From NCBI RefSeq assembly GCF_009674535.1, contig NZ_WKJK01000010.1:1-64000 (forward strand): a stretch of 64,000 nucleotides of DNA. Reading direction: 5' to 3'. The notes beneath the pieces were generated by a model. It worked only from the letters and a program-made list of their open reading frames with translations. It had not been told where the DNA came from and did not search any database. Shown piece by piece: positions 52,731 to 60,856 of the stretch. Numbering within the stretch: position 1 is the stretch's first letter; each line of letters opens with the position of its first letter. Position numbers and translations under genes: made by a program. Origin of the DNA: Duganella guangzhouensis (GTDB lineage: Bacteria; Pseudomonadota; Gammaproteobacteria; Burkholderiales; Burkholderiaceae_D).

Positions 52731-53524
52731 ACGCCATCCAGCCCGGCGCCACCGACCTCGCCATCGCCTCCACGCTGGTGGTGCTGAACGCCGCTATTTC
52801 GGCGCGACTGGGATTGCGCATGCAGCGCATGATGCTGTGGTCCGCCGCGCGCATGGTGGTGCAGTTGCTGCTGGTGGGACTGGTGTTGCGCTGGGTATTC
52901 GCGCTGGCCTCGCCGGCCGCCACGCTGGCCGTGGCTTTGCTGATGATCGTCGCCGCCGCGCGCGAAGTGGCGATGCGGCCGTCACACGGCTTGCGCGGCT
53001 GGCCGGGCGTGTGGCTGGCCACCGCCAGTGTTGGCCTGTCCAGCATCGCCACCGTGGTGCTGGCGCTGCTGACGGTGCTGCATCCAACGCCATGGTACGA
53101 ACCGCAATACGCGGTGCCGCTGATCGGCATCGTGCTGGGCAACGTGCTGAATTCCGCCAGCCTGGGGCTGGACACGTTCTACGGCGGCGTGGTCAACGCG
53201 CGCGCCGCGATCGAAGCGCAGCTGGTACTGGGCGCCACCCGCAACGCGGCGTTGGCGCCGTTGATACGCGACTCGGTGCGCAAGGGGCTGATCCCCATCA
53301 TCAACCAGATGTCGGCCGCCGGCATCATCACCCTGCCCGGCATCATGACCGGCCAGATCCTGGCCGGCATGGACCCGATGGACGCAGTGCGCTATCAGAT
53401 CTTGCTGATGTTCTTGCTGGCCGGCGGCAGCGGCATCTCAGTCACGCTGGCCGTGTACCTGGCCGCGCGCAGCGTCACGGACGAGCGTCACCGCCTGCGG
53501 CTGGAACAGCTGACCAGCCGCTGA
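52727..53524 (+). CDS. fetB: ABC transporter permease, FetB (YbbM)-like
   Basis: A 265-residue membrane protein of the UPF0014/FetB family with about seven helices. Family segments are PLIGIVLGNVLNSASLGLDT, AQLVLGATRNAALAPLIRDS and GIITLPGIMTGQILAGMDPM. With fetA it would form an iron-export ABC transporter. Its last 50 bases overlap the end of the convergent MFS gene. Confidence 0.87.
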   Translation: MNAIQPGATDLAIASTLVVLNAAISARLGLRMQRMMLWSAARMVVQLLLVGLVLRWVFALASPAATLAVALLMIVAAAREVAMRPSHGLRGWPGVWLATASVGLSSIATVVLALLTVLHPTPWYEPQYAVPLIGIVLGNVLNSASLGLDTFYGGVVNARAAIEAQLVLGATRNAALAPLIRDSVRKGLIPIINQMSAAGIITLPGIMTGQILAGMDPMDAVRYQILLMFLLAGGSGISVTLAVYLAARSVTDERHRLRLEQLTSR

Positions 53525-54629
53525 GCCCCACCAGCAGCATGCCGCAGGCCAGCACCGCGAACGCCCACTGCAAACCGATGGCATGGGCGACAAAGCCAAT
53601 CACGCCCGGACCGGCCAGAATGCCGGCATAACCGATGGTGGAAATCGCGCTGACCGCCAATCCCGCCGGCATGTCTTGCTGGCTGCCCGCCGCCGTGAAC
53701 AGCACCGGCACAATATTGGACGCGCCACAGCCGATCAGCACAAAGCCCGGCAGCGCCAGCCAAGCCGACGGCGCCAGCACCACGATGAAGAAGCCCGCCG
53801 CAGCCGCCAGCCCGCCCAGCAGCAGGATGCGGCGACCGCCCCAGCGCTGCACGATCTTGTCACCATTCAGCCGGCCGATCGTCATCGCCACCGCAAACGC
53901 CGCGTAACCGAGACCGCCCTGCGCGCCGCTCATGCCGACGCTGGTCAGCATTACCGCGCTCCAGTCCAGCACCGCGCCTTCGGCCAGAAACACGAACATG
54001 CACAGCACGCCGATCAGCACCACCGCGCCGCGCGGCACCACCAGCAGCGGCGCATCGCGCTCGGCCGCCGGCGCTTCGCGCAGCAGATGCGGGCCGGCCG
54101 CCAGCATCATCAGCAGCACCGCCGCCGCCATCACCAGCGCGGCGGTGACGATGTCCATGCCCAGCCACAGCATGGCGCTCATGCTGCCGGCGCCGACGAT
54201 GCCACCGACGCTGAACAGGCCATGAAAGCCGGACATTAGCGCGCCACCGTGCGCCTTCTCCACGATCACCGCCTGCACGTTCATCGACACATCCAGCGTG
54301 CCGATGGCGGCGCCGAACAGGAACAGCGTCAATCCCAGTAAGGGCGCGCTGGGCGCGATCGCCAGGAAGGGGAACACCGCGCAGCAACCGAGGCCGGACC
54401 ACAAAATCACACGGCGGCAACCGAAGCGCGCGGCCAGCACACCGGTAACCGGCATCGCCAGCATCGAGCCGATGCCGAGACAGAGCAGCAGCAAGCCCAG
54501 TTGCGCCGCTTCGACGCCGGTGCGCGCTTGCGCAAACGGCACCAGCGGCGCCCACGACGACATGGCCGTGCCGGCCGCCAGAAACGCCAATCGCGTCGAG
54601 ACGCACTGTTTCAAACCGATGTTATTCAT
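53475..54629 (-). CDS. MFS transporter
   Basis: The 384-residue product has about twelve hydrophobic segments and MFS-style loops (FLFGAAIGTLDVSMNVQAVI; SGFHGLFSVGGIVGAGSMSA; NGDKIVQRWGGRRILLLGGL), close in style to the YbjJ/FucP-like branch. Substrate unknown; the DeoR-type regulator directly upstream (ATGA overlap) suggests a sugar or polyol. Overlaps fetB by 50 bases at the 3' ends. Confidence 0.82.
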   Translation of the reverse strand: MNNIGLKQCVSTRLAFLAAGTAMSSWAPLVPFAQARTGVEAAQLGLLLLCLGIGSMLAMPVTGVLAARFGCRRVILWSGLGCCAVFPFLAIAPSAPLLGLTLFLFGAAIGTLDVSMNVQAVIVEKAHGGALMSGFHGLFSVGGIVGAGSMSAMLWLGMDIVTAALVMAAAVLLMMLAAGPHLLREAPAAERDAPLLVVPRGAVVLIGVLCMFVFLAEGAVLDWSAVMLTSVGMSGAQGGLGYAAFAVAMTIGRLNGDKIVQRWGGRRILLLGGLAAAAGFFIVVLAPSAWLALPGFVLIGCGASNIVPVLFTAAGSQQDMPAGLAVSAISTIGYAGILAGPGVIGFVAHAIGLQWAFAVLACGMLLVGLSGWSAVPAAGGDARP

Positions 54630-55408
54630 AGCGCTCCCGCGCGCAGCAAGCCGGTACCGGCGACCGCGTAAGCCTCGTCCACGTCGTCACTGGTCTGCGC
54701 TTCGACAATCAGATGGGTTAATTGGGCAATCGGCAGCACGCGGTAGGATGCCACCGCGCCGATCTTGCTGGTGGTGGCGACGACGGCGGTGGCCTTGCTT
54801 TGTGCCGCCAGGCGGCGTTTGAATTCGGCTTCCTCGTAATCGATAGCGGTGACGCCGGCATGCAGGTCGACGCCGCAGGCGCCGATGAAATACAGGTCGG
54901 GCTGCAACTGCTCCAGTTCGCGCATCGCGGTCGCGCCCACGCTGCCGCCCAGACTCTGACGGATGCGGCCACCGATCATGATCAGGTCTATCTGCGGCCG
55001 TTCCAGCAGGCGCGCGGCGATCGACGGCGCGTTGGTCAGCACCGTCAGCGGCATCTCCGGCAGCGCTTCGGCGATGGCGAGGTTGCTCGATCCTGCATCA
55101 AGGAAGATGGTGCCGCCGGGTGCCACCAGCGTGGCCGCCGCCGCAGCCAGACACGATTTGTCGTCCTGCTTGCGCTCCATGCGCTGCACCAGCGTGCCGC
55201 TTTCCGGCGCCGCCGCCATGCGCACCGCGCCGCCGTAGACTTTCTGGCACAAGCCGGCGGCGGCCATGTCGCGCAGGTCGCGCCGGATGGTGTCCTCGGT
55301 GACCTTGAGCTGTTGCGCCAGCACGGCCGCGATCACGCGGCCCTCGGCGTTGAGTTGTTGAAGTATTAATGAGTGCCGCTCTTGCAGCAGGAGGTTGTCG
55401 CGTTTCAT
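54626..55408 (-). CDS. DeoR-family transcriptional regulator
   Basis: A 260-residue repressor-type protein: N-terminal helix-turn-helix (ERHSLILQQLNAEGRVIAAV, VTEDTIRRDLRDMAAAGLCQ), then the DeoR C-terminal sensor domain (TIFLDAGSSNLAIAEALPEM; IMIGGRIRQSLGGSVGATAM; FIGACGVDLHAGVTAIDYEE). DeoR proteins usually bind phosphorylated sugars. The start at 55408 gives the family N terminus (MKRDNLLLQERH); a longer frame to 55501 overlaps rmuC. It likely controls the MFS gene with which it overlaps. Confidence 0.9.
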   Translation of the reverse strand: MKRDNLLLQERHSLILQQLNAEGRVIAAVLAQQLKVTEDTIRRDLRDMAAAGLCQKVYGGAVRMAAAPESGTLVQRMERKQDDKSCLAAAAATLVAPGGTIFLDAGSSNLAIAEALPEMPLTVLTNAPSIAARLLERPQIDLIMIGGRIRQSLGGSVGATAMRELEQLQPDLYFIGACGVDLHAGVTAIDYEEAEFKRRLAAQSKATAVVATTSKIGAVASYRVLPIAQLTHLIVEAQTSDDVDEAYAVAGTGLLRAGAL

Positions 55409-55463
55409 GCGCACATTGTACACAAGTACGCATAAACACGCCAAATCACGCACAAACATGTAA

Positions 55464-56756
55464 TTACTCGGTATCGAGATCGCCCTTATCCAGCTCGCCA
55501 CCCAGCATCAGCTGTGCCGTCTCGGACGGCAACGCCTCCACCGTCTTCAGCTTGCGCGCCATGACGCGGCTGCGCGTTTCGGCCGATTCGATATTCTTGG
55601 CGGCGCGCTCCAATGTCAGCTTGGTGGCGGCCAGCACATCGCCGAACTTGGAAAATTCGGTCTTCACCGCGCCCAGCACCTGCCACACTTCGGACGAGCG
55701 TTTTTCCAGCGCCAGTGTGCGGAAGCCCATCTGCAGGCTGTTGAGCAGCGCCGTCAGCGTCGACGGTCCGGCGATGCTGATGCGGTTCACGCGCTGCAGT
55801 TCGTCCGCCAGGCCGGGACGGCGCATCACTTCCGCGTACAGCCCCTCGGTCGGCAGGAACAGGATGGCGAAGTCGGTGGTGTGCGGCGGCGATACATACT
55901 TCTCGGCGATGGTGCGCGCCTCATTGCGCACCGCGCGTTCCAGCTCGCGGCCGGCCTGCGCCACGCCTTCGGCGTCGGCGTTATCGGCCGCTTCCAGCAG
56001 ACGTTCGTACTGCTCTTTCGGGAACTTGGCGTCGATCGGCATCCACACCGGCGTGCCGTTGTCGTTCTGGCCCGGCAGCTTGAGCGCGAACTCCACGCGC
56101 GCGCCGCTGCCGACGATGGTTTCGACATTCTTCGCGTATTGATCGGGCGTCAGCACCTGCTCCAGCAGCATCTCCAGCTGCACTTCGCCCCAGGTGCCGC
56201 GCGTCTTGACGTTGGTGAGCACGCGCTTCAAGTCGCCCACGCCCAGCGCCAGCTGCTGCATCTCGCCCAAGCCTTGGTGCACGCGCTCCAGCCGCTCGGA
56301 CACCTGCTTGAACGAGGCGGTCAGGCGCGACTCCAGCGTGGCGTGCAGTTTTTCGTCCACCGTCTTGCGCATCTCGTCCAGACGCGCGCCGTTGTCGGCC
56401 TGCAGATCCTTGATCTTCGTCTCCAGCATCACGCGTACTTCCAGCATGCGCTGGTTCATGCTGTCGGCGAACAGCTTGAGCGTGCGCGCCTGCTCGTGGC
56501 GCGCGGCCAGGCTTTGTTCATCGAGCTGGCGGCGCACGCCGTCGAACTGCTGGACCACGGCGGCGTTGCTGGTCTGCGCCGTGGTCTGCAACTGCATGCG
56601 CACTTCGCGCTCGACGCGTTCGATGCGTTCAGCGAGATCGCCAGTCGGTCCACCAGCGCCACCGCCGCCGCCGCGTGAGCGCAGCAACACCAGCACCTGC
56701 AACACCACCACCACGGCCAATCCGGCCAGCAGCACGAAAAACTCGATCTGGCTCAT
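55464..56756 (-). CDS. rmuC: DNA recombination protein RmuC
   Basis: RmuC is linked to limiting rearrangements at inverted repeats and has a nuclease-like core. The 430-residue product has one N-terminal membrane anchor (FFVLLAGLAVVVVLQVLVLL), a Gly-rich turn, a long coiled coil (about residues 50-180) and the conserved domain NVKTRGTWGEVQLEMLLEQV, WMPIDAKFPKEQYERLLEAA and TDFAILFLPTEGLYAEVMRR. It begins 4 bases after the globin gene, in line with jqsA. Confidence 0.93.
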   Translation of the reverse strand: MSQIEFFVLLAGLAVVVVLQVLVLLRSRGGGGGAGGPTGDLAERIERVEREVRMQLQTTAQTSNAAVVQQFDGVRRQLDEQSLAARHEQARTLKLFADSMNQRMLEVRVMLETKIKDLQADNGARLDEMRKTVDEKLHATLESRLTASFKQVSERLERVHQGLGEMQQLALGVGDLKRVLTNVKTRGTWGEVQLEMLLEQVLTPDQYAKNVETIVGSGARVEFALKLPGQNDNGTPVWMPIDAKFPKEQYERLLEAADNADAEGVAQAGRELERAVRNEARTIAEKYVSPPHTTDFAILFLPTEGLYAEVMRRPGLADELQRVNRISIAGPSTLTALLNSLQMGFRTLALEKRSSEVWQVLGAVKTEFSKFGDVLAATKLTLERAAKNIESAETRSRVMARKLKTVEALPSETAQLMLGGELDKGDLDTE

Positions 56757-56760
56757 GGAA

Positions 56761-57153
56761 TCAATCCGGTTTGTTACGCATCCAGTCCGCAGTCTGGAAG
56801 AAGGAATTCATCAGGCGCACACGCAATTCGGTGTCGATGCCGGTGTCCTCCATCGCCCACGCCATGCAGCGCAGCCACTGGTCGCGCTCCTGGGTGCCGA
56901 TGGCAAACGGCATGTGCCGCATGCGCAGGCGCGGATGGCCGTGCGCTTCCTGGTACAGGTCCGGACCGCCCATCCAGCCGCTGAGGAACATGAACAGGCG
57001 CTGGTTGGCGTTTTCCAGCGAGGGGCCGTGCACGGAGCGCAGCAGCTGGAACTCGGGTTCGAGCTCCATCAAATCATAAAAGCGGTCGACCATCGCGCGG
57101 ATGGTCGGCTCGCCGCCAATTACTTCGTAGAGGGTGCGGGATTCTTCAGTCAT
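56761..57153 (-). CDS. Group II truncated hemoglobin
   Basis: A 130-residue 2/2 globin that binds haem and oxygen or NO. Group II marks are LYEVIGGEPTIRAMVDRFYD at the start, LFMFLSGWMGGPDLYQEAHG, the likely proximal His in HPRLRMRHMPFAIG, and the Trp of RDQWLRCMAWAM. The start may be 57153 or 57162. It lies 15 bases after the jqsA stop on the same strand, so jqsA, globin and rmuC are probably one transcript. Confidence 0.88.
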   Translation of the reverse strand: MTEESRTLYEVIGGEPTIRAMVDRFYDLMELEPEFQLLRSVHGPSLENANQRLFMFLSGWMGGPDLYQEAHGHPRLRMRHMPFAIGTQERDQWLRCMAWAMEDTGIDTELRVRLMNSFFQTADWMRNKPD

Positions 57154-57168
57154 ACCCGCCATGATAGC

Positions 57169-58401
57169 TTATACCAACGCCAGCCGGCGCCGGCGCCGCG
57201 TCGACGACCAGTCCTCCAGCCCGACCTGGTGGCGAATCGCATCGCAGGCGTGAACGATGCGATCCAGCTGCGCGCGCGTCAGTCCCGAATTCAGCGTCAG
57301 CCGCACCAGCGAGCGGTTCTTGGGCGTGGCCGGTGCGCAAAACATGGCGCCGTAGATGCCGTGCGTTTCCAGCAGCTTGCGCAGCGCCAGCGTCTTCGGT
57401 TCCGGTCCCGGTTCCAGCGCGATAATCTGCTCGCTGCCGTCGCTGACGTTGTAGCCCAACGCGCTCAGTTCCTCGCGCAGCGCGCGCGCCTGGGCGTGCA
57501 GCGTGGCGCGGCGCTGATCCGCGGCGGCGATGAAGTCGATCGCGGCATCAAACCATGCCAGTTCGTGCCCCAGCAGGCAGGAACTGAAAATCGCCGGCCG
57601 CGACTCGGACAGGAAGTAGCCCTTGAATTTGCTGCTACACGTGATGAAGCCAGCCCGCCCGGCAAACGCCTTGGCCAGCGACGCGGTGCGAAAATGCACC
57701 CGCTCGTTCAGGCCTACCGCCGCCACCAGCCCGGAGCCGCGCGGACCGTGCGTGCCCAGCGAGTGCGATTCGTCGACCAGCAGCATGCAGCCGCTACGCT
57801 CGGCAATCTCCGCCAGCTCGGCCAGCGGCGCCAGGCTGCCGTTGGTGCTGTACAGCGCGTCGACCACAATCAGGCCGCGCCCGTGGCGCTGCAACTGCTT
57901 GCGCAAATGCTCCATGTCGTTGTGCAGGAAGGGCACGGCCAGCGCGCCGGCCGACTGCACGCCCTCCCACAGCGAGGCGTGCGCCTGCATGTCGAGGTAG
58001 ACCGGAATGCCCGGCCCGGCCAGCGTCTGCACGATGCCGACATTGGCGGCCCAGCCGGATTGCGCCAGGATGCCATCCTCGGCGCCCATGAACCGCGCCA
58101 GCTTGCGCTCCAGCCGATGCTGGGCGCTGCCCTCCTGCAGATAGACGGCCGACATCAGCAACTCGCCGGCGCTCCGCTGCAGCGCCGTCACCTGCGCGCC
58201 CACCAGCGCCGGTTCGCCGGCCAGGCACAGATAGTCGTTGCCGGCTAAAAACACGGCGCCGGCCGGCGTCGGCTGCCAGGCATGCGGATGCTCGCCGCCC
58301 AGCAACTGTTCGATGCGGGTGACGTAATGCAGGTCCATGCGGCGGGTGACGAATTCGGGCAGGTGGGTGAGAGATGAATTGTGAGCAATGGCATGGATCA
58401 T
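57169..58401 (-). CDS. jqsA: CqsA/LqsA/JqsA-type alpha-hydroxyketone autoinducer synthase
   Basis: A PLP-dependent alpha-oxoamine synthase-like enzyme that makes an alpha-hydroxyketone signal. In the 410-residue product the PLP-binding DESHSLGTHGPRGSGL (Asp 210, His 213) and SLAKAFAGRAGF (Lys 244, Schiff base) match the CqsA pattern; ILAQSGWAANVGIVQTLAGP and the early FLAGNDYLCL also fit. The start at 58401 has a perfect AAGGAG ribosome site; the frame runs back to 58710 but without such a site. The identification as a signal synthase rather than KBL/AONS comes from the sequence style and from the divergent jqsS-jqsR pair. Confidence 0.9.
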   Translation of the reverse strand: MIHAIAHNSSLTHLPEFVTRRMDLHYVTRIEQLLGGEHPHAWQPTPAGAVFLAGNDYLCLAGEPALVGAQVTALQRSAGELLMSAVYLQEGSAQHRLERKLARFMGAEDGILAQSGWAANVGIVQTLAGPGIPVYLDMQAHASLWEGVQSAGALAVPFLHNDMEHLRKQLQRHGRGLIVVDALYSTNGSLAPLAELAEIAERSGCMLLVDESHSLGTHGPRGSGLVAAVGLNERVHFRTASLAKAFAGRAGFITCSSKFKGYFLSESRPAIFSSCLLGHELAWFDAAIDFIAAADQRRATLHAQARALREELSALGYNVSDGSEQIIALEPGPEPKTLALRKLLETHGIYGAMFCAPATPKNRSLVRLTLNSGLTRAQLDRIVHACDAIRHQVGLEDWSSTRRRRRLALV

Positions 58402-58418
58402 GGCGTATCTCCTTGAGA

Positions 58419-58439
58419 TTTGGACAAATAAACTTGTTT
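58419..58439. promoter_or_regulatory. Two-block motif TTTGGACA and AACTTGTTT near jqsA
   Basis: TTTGGACA (58419-58426) and AACTTGTTT (58431-58439) stand 4 bases apart in the region just upstream of the jqsA ribosome site. The same two blocks occur fused, in inverse orientation, at 58517-58530. Confidence 0.4.
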
Positions 58440-58488
58440 TTTTAAGAACCCCAAGTCGCCACCATGCGGCTAAAAAAACCCATCGAGA

Positions 58489-58502
58489 TTGATGCGGATC
58501 AA
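58489..58502. promoter_or_regulatory. Perfect FNR/Anr box between jqsA and jqsS
   Basis: TTGATGCGGATCAA matches the FNR/Anr consensus TTGAT-N4-ATCAA at all ten fixed positions, and the palindrome extends one base on each side. The centre is 94 bases from the jqsA ATG and 81 from that of jqsS. Class II activation would put a jqsA start near 58454 or a jqsS start near 58537. Confidence 0.75.
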
Positions 58503-58516
58503 TTAGCGCTTTGATC

Positions 58517-58530
58517 TGTCCAAACAAGTT
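58517..58530 (-). promoter_or_regulatory. Fused AACTTGTTTGGACA motif upstream of jqsS
   Basis: On the minus strand AACTTGTTTGGACA joins the two blocks that lie apart at 58419-58439. It could be a second site of the same regulator or a leftover of a local rearrangement. Confidence 0.4.
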
Positions 58531-58554
58531 GCAAATTAAGGCGATGATGGAAGC

Positions 58555-58568
58555 TTGATAAAAATCAA
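58555..58568. promoter_or_regulatory. Second perfect FNR/Anr box, next to the jqsS start
   Basis: TTGATAAAAATCAA again matches TTGAT-N4-ATCAA in full. It ends 8 bases before the jqsS ATG, where a bound regulator would more likely block than activate jqsS. Confidence 0.7.
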
Positions 58569-58576
58569 ATGTCACC

Positions 58577-59842
<1,266 letters not shown>

Positions 59843-59844
59843 TC

Positions 59845-60852
59845 ATGCACCTGCCCGTTTATGCCCACCCCACGCTGACCGTGCTGATCGACGATAGCGA
59901 CTCCTTCCTGCGCAGCCTGTCGTTCCAGCTTGATCCGATGCTGGCCAATAAAACCTTCCACGACACCACCGAGGCGCTGCACTGGCTGCGCGCCTCGGCG
60001 CCGGACAGCAATGTGCCGCTGCACGTCAACTTCGACATGCAGAACCTGCCGGCCGATCAATGCAATGTGGCGCTGGACCTGGAGCGCATCTACCGCATCG
60101 CCGAGCAGCGCGAACGCTTCGCGGTGCCGTCGGTGCTGGTGGTGGATTACTCAATGCCGCAGATGAACGGGCTGGAATTCTGCGAGGCGGTGGCGCATCT
60201 GCCGTGCAAGAAGATCCTGTTCACCGGCGCCGCCGACGAGAAGATCGCCGTCACCGCCTTCAACCGCGGATTGATTGACCGCTACATCAAGAAGAGCGAT
60301 GACCACGCGCTGGACCTGCTGGAGGCGGAGGTGCTGGCGGCACAGGAGCGCTACTTCGATCACCGCTCCGACACCTTGCGCGAGATGGTGGCGCTGCACG
60401 ATTACCGCTTCCTCACCGATCCGGCGTTGGCCGAGGTGGTGCGGGAACTCAAGCGCGCACTGGGTTTCGTCGAGCATTACATCTTCCCGAATCCGACCGG
60501 CATCCTGTTCCTCGACCAGCATGGCAAGGCCACGCTGATGGCGATCGAAACCGAGGACAGCATGCAGGCGCAATACGAAATCGCGCGCGACAGCGACGCC
60601 CCGCGCTCGCTGCTGGATGCGCTGATGGAGCGGCGCGTACTGACTTTTTTCAGCGATCCGTTCGGCGATGGCATGTACCGCAGCAGCATGGCCGGGCACT
60701 GGCACCGCTACTGCCAGCCGCCGCGCATCTGCCACGGCAGGGAAACTTACTACTGGGCGCTGTTCGACCTGCCGGGCCACTACTTCGATCAGCGCCCACA
60801 CACCTACGCCCAGTTCCTGCGCGAGCTGCAGCCACAGGTGGCCGCAGCTTGA
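59845..60852 (+). CDS. jqsR: JqsR/LqsR-like response regulator
   Basis: A 335-residue response regulator. Residues about 10-160 are a receiver domain with acidic LIDDSDS at 15-20 and the phospho-acceptor Asp 101 in VLVVDYSMPQMNG, then KKILFTGAADEK and RYIKKSDD. The gap between the acidic pair and Asp 101 (84 residues) is about twice that of CheY, an expansion also known in LqsR. The C-terminal half (about 165-335) has no helix-turn-helix, GGDEF or kinase domain by eye; like that of LqsR it is an output of unclear type (FPNPTGILFLDQHGKATLMA; WALFDLPGHYFDQRP). GAGG precedes the ATG. The coding frame is open back to 58555, but that part is antisense-like and overlaps jqsS. Confidence 0.88.
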   Translation: MHLPVYAHPTLTVLIDDSDSFLRSLSFQLDPMLANKTFHDTTEALHWLRASAPDSNVPLHVNFDMQNLPADQCNVALDLERIYRIAEQRERFAVPSVLVVDYSMPQMNGLEFCEAVAHLPCKKILFTGAADEKIAVTAFNRGLIDRYIKKSDDHALDLLEAEVLAAQERYFDHRSDTLREMVALHDYRFLTDPALAEVVRELKRALGFVEHYIFPNPTGILFLDQHGKATLMAIETEDSMQAQYEIARDSDAPRSLLDALMERRVLTFFSDPFGDGMYRSSMAGHWHRYCQPPRICHGRETYYWALFDLPGHYFDQRPHTYAQFLRELQPQVAAA

Positions 60853-60856
60853 ACCT

